Source: DAOUBP01 sp034432655 (lineage in GTDB: Bacteria; Chloroflexota; Anaerolineae; CG2-30-64-16). Taken from it: a stretch of 31,876 bases of DNA. The notes under the pieces were generated by a model that saw only the letters and a program-made list of their open reading frames with translations, searched no databases and was not told the origin of the DNA. The DNA lies in assembly GCA_034432655.1 (NCBI GenBank), contig DAOUBP010000114.1:1-31876 (forward strand). Direction: 5' to 3'. The position numbers and the translations under genes were made by a program. This document shows positions 24,728 through 31,850 of this stretch, piece by piece; the stretch's first letter is position 1, and each line of letters begins with the position of its first letter.

Positions 24728-24741
24728 TGGGATCGCTTCCA
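24728..24741. promoter_or_regulatory. LacI-family operator upstream of the LacI-HTH gene
   Basis: TGGGATCGCTTCCA lies 23 bp before the LacI-HTH start codon and matches the operator at 24442-24455 at 12 of 14 positions. The position between likely promoter and start codon suits negative autoregulation. Confidence 0.55.
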
Positions 24742-24791
24742 CAATCTACCAGCTATACTAACACATTTGCGCTAAGAATGCTTGTCCAAAA

Positions 24792-24872
24792 GCGCACAGA
24801 ATGTGTAGTTTTCCGAGAAGATGTAGAGCAACTGCGGGCAGCGCACGGAACGCGCAGTTTTCCGAGAAGGTG
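24792..24872. repeat. Two 32-bp direct repeats upstream of the LacI-HTH gene
   Basis: The copies at 24792-24823 and 24841-24872 match at 27 of 32 positions. Both contain AGTTTTCCGAGAAG and start 49 bp apart. Direct repeats upstream of a promoter are typical binding sites of AraC-type activators, and the adjacent hybrid kinase has an AraC output domain. A role as activator sites is inference; a genomic repeat is the alternative. Confidence 0.5.
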
Positions 24873-24883
24873 ATTGAGGGACT

Positions 24884-24916
24884 ACGTGCCAGGCACCTTT
24901 GAGGTGCCTGGCACGT
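24884..24916. repeat. Palindromic repeat family A, copy 2
   Basis: Arms ACGTGCCAGGCACCT (24884-24898) and AGGTGCCTGGCACGT (24902-24916) are perfect 15-bp complements with a 3-nt loop, 13 bp past the stop of the hybrid kinase gene. It shares the arm core with the palindrome inside the GH161 gene (12573-12605), with compensatory changes preserving pairing. It may act as a terminator here. Confidence 0.8.
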
Positions 24917-24929
24917 GGGGGAGAGATGT

Positions 24930-27900
24930 CTACGACCGCCGATACGCCTCCGGCGACATGCCGGTCTCGCGGCGGAAGATGCGGCTGAAGTAGCTGCTGC
25001 TGGCAAAGCCCACGTCCAGCGCGATCTCTGTGATGCTCTTATGGGTATTCTTGAGGAGTTGTTTGGCCTGTTGGACCCGATAGCGGTTGAGATATGCGAT
25101 GGGCGTAAGCCCCAGCTCTTTGTGAAAACAACTGGTCAGATAGTCGTCGCTCAGGCCAACATGCTGCGCCAGGTCTTCGCGCGTGATCGGCTCAGCGTAG
25201 TGCTCGTGCAAGTAAGCCATCGCCTGCCGCACCAGACGCTGTGCCTCGCCGCTCAGCGCCCGCTTGCGCGCCAGCGCGGCCTCGAGATGCGCCAGCGTCT
25301 CTTCCAGGCTGAAAAGACCTTTGCTCAGCACTTTGGCCACCCCGCGGTTGAGCCGGGTCATATCTGCCTCGGTCAGGGTTTGACCGGTCACCACAATCAC
25401 CGGCACGGCGCGCAGCGACTCGTGTTTGCGCATGGTCTCTAAGACCTCGAAGCCGTCCATTTCGGGCATCATCAGATCCAGCAAGACCAGGTCTGCCGGT
25501 TCGCGCTCCAGGATTGCCAGCGCCTCGCGGCCGCTGCGCGCAGTCAACACCCGATTGGCCGGTGAGTGCGCCTGGACGATGCGGCCGTGCATTTCCAACG
25601 TGTGCGGATCATCGTCTACTACCAGGATTGTTCGCCCCTGGGCATCAGCCGTATCTTTAATCCCATGCTGATCGAGCATGCGCGCCAGCTCGCCCGGCTC
25701 GATCGGCTTGGTCAGGTAGTCCAGCTCTAGCATCGAGCCGCTGTCAGAGGACAGCGCATAGAACAAAACAGGAATGTTGCGCGTTGCCGGGTTGCCTTTG
25801 ATCGCTTTGAGCGCGTGCCAGGTTTGCTCGGAGGCCAGGCTCACATCCAGCACGACTGCGGCCGGTATGGCTGTGGCCAGCCGGGACTGCCAGTCCTTTG
25901 GCTCGTCTATCAACGCCATCTGGACCGAGAAGCCGCGCTGCCGCAAATGATCGTGTAGCTGTTCGCCGGCGCCGGCGCGCTGGGTTAGCACCAGCACGCT
26001 TTGCTCCGTCGCCATCGCGGCCGGACGTTGCGCTTGCGGCTGTGCCGGAGGCCGCACGGTGGGTAATGTGAAGGTGAAGGTCGAGCCGGCGCCTTCCTGG
26101 CCGCTCGAATACAGGCTGATGGTGCCTCCGTGTAGCTCAACCAGGCGTTTGCAGATCGCCAGGCCTAGCCCCAGCCCGCCGTAGCCGCGGGTGACGCTCC
26201 GTTCCGAGCGGCGGAACTCTTCGAAGATCAGCCCTTGTTCGTCGGGCGGGATGCCGATGCCGGTGTCCTGGACGCTGACTGAGGCCAGGCCCTCGTGCAC
26301 CTCCAGCCGCAAGCTCACTTCACCGGTTGCGGTGAACTTCACCGCGTTGTAGATGAGATTGAGCGCGACCTGGCGTAAGCGCGTGCGGTCGCCCCACACC
26401 CAAGGGCCGGATTCGGGCAGATCGGCGTGCCAGGCCAGCCCCTTGTCCGTGGCCAGTTGGCGGCCTGTCTCGGCGATCATCCGCAGCTCCCGGCCCAGGT
26501 CCACGAATTCGTACGTCAGGCGCAGCTGTCCCGCCTCGCTGCTGGCCAGGTCAAGCACGTCGCCGATCAGGCTGGCCAGGTGCTGTGCGTGTCCGTAGAT
26601 GCGTTCGATATCTGCCAGCGTGGCCGGCGGCAGGAGCGCACGCTGCTCCGCATGTTCCCGCAGCAGGATGCCACTCAGGCCGACGATCAGATTGAGCGGC
26701 GTGCGCAGCTCGTGGCTGACCATCGAGAGAAAGCGGCTTTTGATCTGGTTGGCCTCTTCGGCCAGCCGGCGCCCCTCTGTGGCCATCCGATACAACCGTG
26801 CCGTGTTGAGGGCCGAGCGCATCTGTTGGACGATGGCACCGTGCAGGTCCAAGTGAACTGCCTCGAAAGCCACAAAGCCGGCTTCGCCGCCGTAACCTAC
26901 CAGCGGGACCAGTGCCAGGCGGAACGGCCCTGGGGGCGTGATCCAATCGGCCGGCGGGAACGCCCGGCTGCGCAGGCGGATCACCGGCTGTCCGGGCGCG
27001 GTGATGGCGCGCAATCGGCTCCAGGCAACCGGATCGTCCCCCTCCGGTTCATAGAACGCTATCCATACGGTGCGCAGGTCCATCTCGGGCAGGTGTTGCG
27101 CCAGGATATTGTAGACCTCCTCCTCGTCCAGCGCGGTGAGCAAGCGGGCCGTCAACATGCCCACCTGATTGCCGGTTTGACGTTGGGAGTTAACGTAATC
27201 CCAGTACTGCATGCGCATGGCTGCGCTGATGGTGACATGCGCCTCATTCAGCATGGCGTTGGCCAACGCCAGGTCGGCCGGTTCAGGCCAGGTGGCGGCC
27301 AGCTGCGGCAAGGCGTCCCGCAGAGCCGAGATCGCAGCTTGCCACTCGTGGGCGTCATCCCGGGCCAGCGCAGCCCGCGTGAGGATGTCCTCGAGGGCGG
27401 TGCGGAAGCGGGCAGGGTTTTGCTCCTGGACGCTGGCCAGGAAGGCCTCCACCAGTCCCTGGCAGAGCCGGGTGACCTCTGCCTGCTGCATGCCGTGGGT
27501 TGCCGCCGCGACCAGCGTACTGATCCGCCGCACCAGTTGCGCCTGCACTTCTTGCGGAGGCACCTCCTCATCGGCTCGCGCCGGGATGTGCGGCGCAGCG
27601 GCGAGCAGCGCGCTGCGGTGGCAGCCGCAGGATTCCCGGATCACCAGGCGCGTGGGGACCTTCACCGGCCTCAAAGGGGGCTTTTGGCCGTTGATGAGTT
27701 GTAGCACCAGCTCCAGGGCCCGATAGCCCATCTTGAAGAGGGGGATGTGCACGCTGGTGAGGGCCGGTTTCTGCAGCGCGCTCTCCGGCCGATCGTCGAA
27801 ACCGACGATGGCCACGTCGTCCGGCACCCGGCGCTTCGCCTCCTGCAAGGCGCGGATGGCACCGAAGGCAGATTCGTCGTTGCTGGCCAGCACTGCGGTG

Positions 27901-28523
27901 AAAGGGAGCCCTGTGGCCAGCAGCTGGCCCATCGCCGCGTAGCCGCCTTCGAATACATGCCGGCCGAAGGCGATCAGGCGTTCATCGGCTTCCAGGCCAA
28001 AGGCCGCCATGCCCTCCTGGAAAGCGCGCAGCCGGTCGCCGGTATCCCCTTCCAGGTCAGTAGCACTGCCGGCAATGAAAGCGATCTTACGGTGGCCGTG
28101 CTCGATCAGGTGTTGCAGCGCGGCGCGGATACCACCGGCGTTATCGGCCACGATGGTTGGCCCTTTCTCGCCCGACCCCACAAACACCACCGGGTGGCCG
28201 CCAGCGATGACCTGTTGAACCGTGCGCGAGCGTTGTGTCGTGTGAAGGGGGTTGATCATGATCAGCCCGTCGGTGTTCCACGGGCCGACCGGGACGAAGT
28301 CGGAGTCATCGGCCGGTTCCAGCCAGGCCGGCCGCAGCGGGTCACCGGCCTGGCCGGATGGCCCCATGCCGCAGGCCAAGAGGAGGTTACAGCCCAGCTC
28401 CTGCGCGGCCTGACGGATGCCGCGGAAGACGGGGTTGAGGTAACTCAACGGTCTGGCCGTCCAATAGTACTGCCAGCCGGCAAGCACGCCGATGGTCGGA
28501 TGGCGTATCCCATTGTTGGCCAT
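24930..28523 (-). CDS. Soluble hybrid sensor kinase with LacI-type sugar sensor and AraC output
   Basis: Protein of 1197 residues with no signal peptide or membrane segment. Order: LacI/GalR-type periplasmic-binding-like domain without its HTH (about 7-300; TIGVLAGW to TRLVIRESCGC), helical linker (320-445), GAF-like region (455-580), HisKA (590-665; H604 in SHELRTPL), HATPase (700-822; N-box NLIYNAVKF, DTGIGI 753-758, GLGLGL 783-788), a degenerate receiver (841-953; D893 and K939 kept but the N-terminal acidic pair missing), a complete receiver (964-1080; DDD 970-972, D1016) and an AraC-type HTH (1098-1197). It probably senses a cytoplasmic sugar and activates the neighbouring glucan operon. 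The layout resembles hybrid two-component systems of glycan loci, but with an intracellular LacI-type sensor. Confidence 0.93.
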   Translation of the reverse strand: MANNGIRHPTIGVLAGWQYYWTARPLSYLNPVFRGIRQAAQELGCNLLLACGMGPSGQAGDPLRPAWLEPADDSDFVPVGPWNTDGLIMINPLHTTQRSRTVQQVIAGGHPVVFVGSGEKGPTIVADNAGGIRAALQHLIEHGHRKIAFIAGSATDLEGDTGDRLRAFQEGMAAFGLEADERLIAFGRHVFEGGYAAMGQLLATGLPFTAVLASNDESAFGAIRALQEAKRRVPDDVAIVGFDDRPESALQKPALTSVHIPLFKMGYRALELVLQLINGQKPPLRPVKVPTRLVIRESCGCHRSALLAAAPHIPARADEEVPPQEVQAQLVRRISTLVAAATHGMQQAEVTRLCQGLVEAFLASVQEQNPARFRTALEDILTRAALARDDAHEWQAAISALRDALPQLAATWPEPADLALANAMLNEAHVTISAAMRMQYWDYVNSQRQTGNQVGMLTARLLTALDEEEVYNILAQHLPEMDLRTVWIAFYEPEGDDPVAWSRLRAITAPGQPVIRLRSRAFPPADWITPPGPFRLALVPLVGYGGEAGFVAFEAVHLDLHGAIVQQMRSALNTARLYRMATEGRRLAEEANQIKSRFLSMVSHELRTPLNLIVGLSGILLREHAEQRALLPPATLADIERIYGHAQHLASLIGDVLDLASSEAGQLRLTYEFVDLGRELRMIAETGRQLATDKGLAWHADLPESGPWVWGDRTRLRQVALNLIYNAVKFTATGEVSLRLEVHEGLASVSVQDTGIGIPPDEQGLIFEEFRRSERSVTRGYGGLGLGLAICKRLVELHGGTISLYSSGQEGAGSTFTFTLPTVRPPAQPQAQRPAAMATEQSVLVLTQRAGAGEQLHDHLRQRGFSVQMALIDEPKDWQSRLATAIPAAVVLDVSLASEQTWHALKAIKGNPATRNIPVLFYALSSDSGSMLELDYLTKPIEPGELARMLDQHGIKDTADAQGRTILVVDDDPHTLEMHGRIVQAHSPANRVLTARSGREALAILEREPADLVLLDLMMPEMDGFEVLETMRKHESLRAVPVIVVTGQTLTEADMTRLNRGVAKVLSKGLFSLEETLAHLEAALARKRALSGEAQRLVRQAMAYLHEHYAEPITREDLAQHVGLSDDYLTSCFHKELGLTPIAYLNRYRVQQAKQLLKNTHKSITEIALDVGFASSSYFSRIFRRETGMSPEAYRRS

Positions 28524-28563
28524 GGACTCTGCCTCGCGCGCTTGTTAGTTTTTTGTGGGTCTT

Positions 28564-28569
28564 ATTATA
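28564..28569 (-). promoter_or_regulatory. Consensus -10 element before the hybrid kinase gene
   Basis: A perfect TATAAT on the minus strand lies 40 bp upstream of the kinase start codon in an AT-rich patch. No recognisable -35 was found at a normal distance, so it may depend on an activator. Confidence 0.4.
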
Positions 28570-28620
28570 CCGTCTGTGCCCCGTTAAGCGAGATTTCGCA
28601 TTTCGCCGCATGGAGCCCCT

Positions 28621-28659
28621 GCCCCCGTAAGACGTTGCACACAACGTCTCTACGGGGGC
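28621..28659. terminator. GC-rich hairpin between the RCC1-repeat and kinase genes
   Basis: GCCCCCGTAAGACGTTG (28621-28637) pairs with CAACGTCTCTACGGGGGC (28642-28659) with one bulged base. It follows the RCC1-repeat gene by about 70 bp and precedes the kinase promoter, so it would separate the two transcripts. It lacks a U tract and resembles dispersed palindromic repeats built on an ACGTTG core, so a repeat origin is possible. Confidence 0.5.
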
Positions 28660-28726
28660 GGGGAGAGCGGGGTGGGTATCGAGCGCCAGAACTATCTGGG
28701 TCCGACACCTTGCTGCCCGATGTTTC

Positions 28727-30847
28727 TTAACTCTTGCTGACCAGGGGCAGGTAAACTTTCATCACAGGAGTCACCACATCCACAGGGGTTGTCCGGTAAG
28801 TGATCGTCCCCAGTCCTAACTGACCGTTTCCGTCCCAGCCCCAGCACTTGCCTCCGCTGCTCGTGGTCAGCCCTGAGCCTTCGGTTAGGACAAGGGCGCA
28901 GGTGTGCCACCCCCCCGCCGCCAGCGCGGCCACACCGCTCGAGAGCCCCACTACCGCCACCGGTGTGCTGTTATGGGTCGTTGTCCCGTCACCCAGTTGA
29001 CCATACTCGTCATAGCCCCAGCAGTTCGCCCCGCCGGCTGTGGTCAGGGCGCAGGTGTGATACCCTCCCGCCGCCAGCGCGGCCACGCCGCTCGCCAGCC
29101 CCATCACATCCACCGGCGTGTTGTGATTGTAAGTCGTCCCGTCGCCTAGTTGTCCATACCCGTTGGCACCCCAGCACTTGACCCCACCGCCCGTGGTCAG
29201 GGCGCAGGTGTGATGCTCTCCCGCCACCAGCGCAACCACGCCGCTCGCCAGCCCCGCCACATCCACCGGCGTGCTGTGATTGTAAGTCGTCCCGTCGCCC
29301 AGTTGACCTGACCCGTTGTAGCCCCAGCACTTGACCCCGCCGTCCGTGGTCAGGGCGCAGGTGTGATACCCCCCCGCTGCAATTGCAGCCACGCCGCTCG
29401 CCAGCCCCGCCACATCCACCGGCGTGCTGCGATGGGACGTGGTCCCGTCGCCCAGTTGGCCAGCCCAGTTCAAACCCCAGCATTTGACTCCGCCGCCTGT
29501 GGTCAGCCCTGACCCTTCGGTCAGGACAAGGGCGCAGGTGTGAGACCCACCCGCCGCCAGCGCAACCGCGCCGCTCGCCAGCCCCGCCACATCTACTGGC
29601 GTGCTGTGATTGTAAGTGGTCCCGTCGCCCAGTTGTCCAGACCCGTTAGAGCCCCAGCACTTGACCCCGCCGTCCGTCGTCAGGGCGCAGGTGTGATACC
29701 CCCCTGCTGCAATTGCAGCCACGCCGCTCGCCAACCCCATCACATCCACCGGCGTGCTGCGCTGGGTCGTCGTCCCGTCGCCCAGTTGGCCATCCCTGTT
29801 GGCGCCCCAGCACTTGACCCCGTCGTCCGTGGTCAGGGCGCAGGTGTGCCACCCTCCCGCCGCCAGCGCGGCGACGCCGCTCGCCAGCTCCGCTACCTCC
29901 ACCGGCGTGCTGCGCTGGGTTGTTGTCCCGTCGCCCAGTTGACCATCCCCGTTAGAGCCCCAGCACTTGACCCCGCCGTCCGTCGTCAAGGCGCAGGTGT
30001 GAGACCCACCCGCCGCCAGCGCAACCACACCGCTCATCAGCCCCGCCACATCCACCGGTGTGCTGTGATTGTAAGTCGTCCCGTCGCCCAGTTGGCCATC
30101 CCCGTTGTAGCCCCAGCACTTGACCCTGCCAGCCGTGGTCAAGGCGCAGGTGTGATACCCCCCCGCTGCGAGCGCGGCCACGCCACTCGCCAGCCCCGCT
30201 ACATCCACCGGCGTGCTGCGCTGGGTTGTCGTCCCGTCGCCCAGTTGGCCATCCCCGTTGTAGCCCCAGCACTTGACATCGCCGCCCGTGGTCAAGGCGC
30301 AGGTGTGATACTCTCCCGCTGCAATTGCGGCCACGCCGCTCGCCAGCCCCACCACATTTACCGGCGTTCCACGCTGGATCGTCGTCCCGTTACCCAATTG
30401 ACCGTATCTGTTGTCGCCCCAGCATTTGACTCCGCCGCCCGTGGTCAAGGCGCAGGTGTGAGACCCACCCGCCGCCAGCGCAACCACGCCGCTCGCCAGC
30501 CCCGCCATATCCACCGGCGTGCTGCGCTGGGTCGTCGTCTTGTCGCCCAGTTGGCCAGCCCAGTTGGTGCCCCAGCACTTCACCCCGCCGGCCGTGGTCA
30601 GGGCGCAAGTGTGAGTCCCACCCGCCGCCAGCGCAGCAATGTTCTGGAGCGGAGGCAGTGAGGTGCTGCCGGTGACCGAATCGGAAACAGGCGCCGTCTT
30701 TTCCAGGCTGAGGAGGTTGGGGAGGACGAGATTGATGGCGCTCGCGGCGCTGGAGGAAGGGTAGGAGGGCCCGGCATCAGCCTGGGGCACGGTGACGACC
30801 AAAAAACTCAGGCATAGCGCCACCGTAAAGAGTCGTTGTATGTTCAT
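28727..30847 (-). CDS. Secreted RCC1-repeat beta-propeller protein
   Basis: Protein of 706 residues from ATG 30847, chosen because AGGAGG lies seven bases upstream and a signal peptide follows (hydrophobic FTVALCLSFLVVTV, cleavage near ADA-G); the frame is open to 30958. From about residue 69 it has twelve repeats of about 51 residues with the pattern AAGG.HTCALTT.GGVKCWG.N..GQLGDGTT...STPVDV.GL.SGV, the RCC1 (regulator of chromosome condensation) beta-propeller unit. Each has a conserved Cys pair (HTCAL and KCWG). Repeats 8 and 12 share an 8-residue insert, VLTEGSGL. The protein ends in VYLPLVSKS, similar to the tail of the large GH16. The function is unknown; surface binding or adhesion is a guess. 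Confidence 0.9.
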   Translation of the reverse strand: MNIQRLFTVALCLSFLVVTVPQADAGPSYPSSSAASAINLVLPNLLSLEKTAPVSDSVTGSTSLPPLQNIAALAAGGTHTCALTTAGGVKCWGTNWAGQLGDKTTTQRSTPVDMAGLASGVVALAAGGSHTCALTTGGGVKCWGDNRYGQLGNGTTIQRGTPVNVVGLASGVAAIAAGEYHTCALTTGGDVKCWGYNGDGQLGDGTTTQRSTPVDVAGLASGVAALAAGGYHTCALTTAGRVKCWGYNGDGQLGDGTTYNHSTPVDVAGLMSGVVALAAGGSHTCALTTDGGVKCWGSNGDGQLGDGTTTQRSTPVEVAELASGVAALAAGGWHTCALTTDDGVKCWGANRDGQLGDGTTTQRSTPVDVMGLASGVAAIAAGGYHTCALTTDGGVKCWGSNGSGQLGDGTTYNHSTPVDVAGLASGAVALAAGGSHTCALVLTEGSGLTTGGGVKCWGLNWAGQLGDGTTSHRSTPVDVAGLASGVAAIAAGGYHTCALTTDGGVKCWGYNGSGQLGDGTTYNHSTPVDVAGLASGVVALVAGEHHTCALTTGGGVKCWGANGYGQLGDGTTYNHNTPVDVMGLASGVAALAAGGYHTCALTTAGGANCWGYDEYGQLGDGTTTHNSTPVAVVGLSSGVAALAAGGWHTCALVLTEGSGLTTSSGGKCWGWDGNGQLGLGTITYRTTPVDVVTPVMKVYLPLVSKS
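28770..30643 (-). repeat. Twelve tandem 153-bp RCC1 units
   Basis: About twelve 153-bp coding repeats are highly similar at DNA level (for example CAGTTGGCCA and CACATCCACCGGCGTGCTG recur). Two carry the same extra 24 bp. The high similarity suggests expansion by unequal recombination. They are coding repeats, not a CRISPR array: spacers are not unique and the frame is kept throughout. Confidence 0.9.
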
Positions 30848-30896
30848 CTGGTGCCTCCTTATTTTGATTTCTGGATTTTCTGGACTCGCGCAGTGC

Positions 30897-30953
30897 GCCC
30901 AACGCCTGACTTCAGCGGCTTGCGTAGCAAGTCTGCTGGAGGAAAGGTTAGGG
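30897..30953. other. Integron attC-like site 2, downstream of the cupin
   Basis: Top strand: GCCCAAC (30897-30903, fits RYYYAAC) and GTTAGGG (30947-30953, near GTTRRRY) bound an imperfect inverted repeat CAGCGGCTTGC-GTA-GCAAGTCTGCTG. The 57-bp size fits minimal attC sites. Read on the minus strand its 3' box is a perfect GTTGGGC. It begins 20 bp after the cupin stop codon, the normal position of an attC in a gene cassette. Confidence 0.5.
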
Positions 30954-30972
30954 GGCACCAGTTCATTGCGTC

Positions 30973-31380
30973 CTACTCGGATGCGGAGGTAACACGATAT
31001 GGTTGCACTTTGTCTTGTTCGTCAGGATCGTTTCGCGCAACTACGGCACGCGCCGCCTCCGTGGCGCTGAGATTGATAGCCTCATGTGGCACGCCAGGAG
31101 GGATGAACAGAAACTCCCCAGCCTGGCTCACTGTCTCGTTCTCAAGCAAATCGCCCCAGCGTGTGCAGACACGCCCTTCAAGAACATAGATGCCGGTCTC
31201 ATAATCCAAGTGAATGTGAGGCTCGGCGCGAGCCCCGGGTGGGATGACAACCAAGTGCATTGACAGCCCTTTAGCGCCGACCGTTTGTCCAGATATTCCA
31301 ACGAAGTAGGGCAAACGCTGCTTGGTCATAACCTCAGTGTCGGGCCGGATCGCCCGTACCTCGCGTTTCTCAGCATTCAT
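30973..31380 (-). CDS. Small cupin-domain protein in a cassette-like setting
   Basis: Protein of 135 residues, with AGAGGT five bases before the ATG. It is a single cupin_2 barrel. Motif 1 is visible as PPGARAEPHIHLDYETGIYVLEG, quoted here only for its ligands H55, H57 and E61. Motif 2 is GEFLFIPPGVPHEAIN, with H99 as the fourth ligand. All four metal ligands are present, so it probably binds a divalent metal; its substrate cannot be told. The base composition is less GC-rich than the neighbours. The gene is tightly bounded by attC-like sites, 23 bp upstream of its start and 19 bp past its stop, so horizontal acquisition as a gene cassette is likely. Confidence 0.85.
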   Translation of the reverse strand: MNAEKREVRAIRPDTEVMTKQRLPYFVGISGQTVGAKGLSMHLVVIPPGARAEPHIHLDYETGIYVLEGRVCTRWGDLLENETVSQAGEFLFIPPGVPHEAINLSATEAARAVVARNDPDEQDKVQPYRVTSASE

Positions 31381-31403
31381 GTGACCTCTGTCGAATTTGT
31401 ACC

Positions 31404-31481
31404 GCCTGACGGCCTGCGGCTAAGCCGCCGACGCGAGCGGCGAGTCGCGAAGCGGCTGTCGGCTTGAGCCGCTTGTTGGGC
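31404..31481. other. Integron attC-like site 1, upstream of the cupin
   Basis: Minus-strand reading: GCCCAAC (31475-31481, perfect RYYYAAC), then GCGGCT-C-AAGCCGAC, a variable middle, GTCGGCGGCTTAGCCGC, and a terminal GTCAGGC (31404-31410, one change from GTTRRRY). The two inner segments pair except for an extra C, like the extrahelical base of attC sites. Length is 78 bp. The cupin ATG follows after 23 bp. Confidence 0.55.
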
Positions 31482-31525
31482 GGCAACTTATCGGCTCATA
31501 GCCATTTTCTTTTTTGGATATGAGC

Positions 31526-31554
31526 AATATACTGTACATTTGTACCAATGTCAA
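31526..31554 (-). promoter_or_regulatory. Near-consensus sigma-70 promoter reading into the cupin
   Basis: On the minus strand a perfect TTGACA (31549-31554) and TATATT (31526-31531) are separated by exactly 17 bp. The spacer contains the palindrome GTACA-AA-TGTAC, a possible operator. Transcription would start near 31519 and run through attC-like site 1 into the cupin, which puts the attC hairpin in the leader. Confidence 0.65.
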
Positions 31555-31796
31555 TGCTTTGCCGAGGCGATTTGCCGTGGCATCCAAAAAGCTCCTGGAT
31601 CGCGCGCGATGCCGTTCACCTCAAACACGATTCCATCTGCACCGAAGATGCTTACGTCTATTGGATCAGGCGTTTCATCCTCTAACGTCGCCACCCACCT
31701 GCGCGCAGACAACTGCACCATACGCACCGCTGTAAGGGCGTACGGCCATACGCCCTTATGACCCTCTGGTGGGTCATGTGGTTTCCTTGTGGCCAT
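31551..31796 (-). CDS. Doubtful small ORF of unknown function
   Basis: An 81-codon frame (or 56 codons from the ATG at 31721) ends just where the promoter -35 at 31549-31554 begins. Its first third is encoded by the palindrome at 31733-31758, which argues that only the shorter form, if any, is real. The peptide from MVQLSARRWV to DPGAFWMPRQI has no recognised motif, and no ribosome-binding site is clear. If real, it would be the gene of the cassette preceding the cupin cassette. Confidence 0.3.
   Translation of the reverse strand: MATRKPHDPPEGHKGVWPYALTAVRMVQLSARRWVATLEDETPDPIDVSIFGADGIVFEVNGIARDPGAFWMPRQIASAKH
31733..31758. repeat. Palindromic repeat TAAGGGCGTA/TACGCCCTTA
   Basis: Perfect 10-bp arms (31733-31742 and 31749-31758) surround a 6-nt loop. 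It is similar in style to the other short palindromes of the window and is probably a dispersed repeat. Confidence 0.55.
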
Positions 31797-31800
31797 TCCA

Positions 31801-31850
31801 GCCCGCTTGAGCGGGCGTCGTTCGGTAGCCCGGCGACTTCAGCGCCGGGC
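31801..31850. repeat. Pair of GC-rich hairpins at the right edge
   Basis: GCCCGC-TTGA-GCGGGC (31801-31816) and GCCCGGCG/CGCCGGGC (31828-31835, 31843-31850) form two adjacent stems, REP-like. No gene is seen from 31797 to the end of the window. Confidence 0.5.

Noticed and set aside
28770..30643. CRISPR array
   Set aside because: The periodic units are 153 bp, coding throughout and without unique spacers.
29540..30661. Plus-strand repetitive open frame in the RCC1 region
   Set aside because: Its repeats only reflect the 153-bp RCC1 units on the other strand.
30897..31481. Complete mobile integron
   Set aside because: No tyrosine recombinase (IntI) gene and no convincing attI are in the window, so only attC-like sites are claimed.
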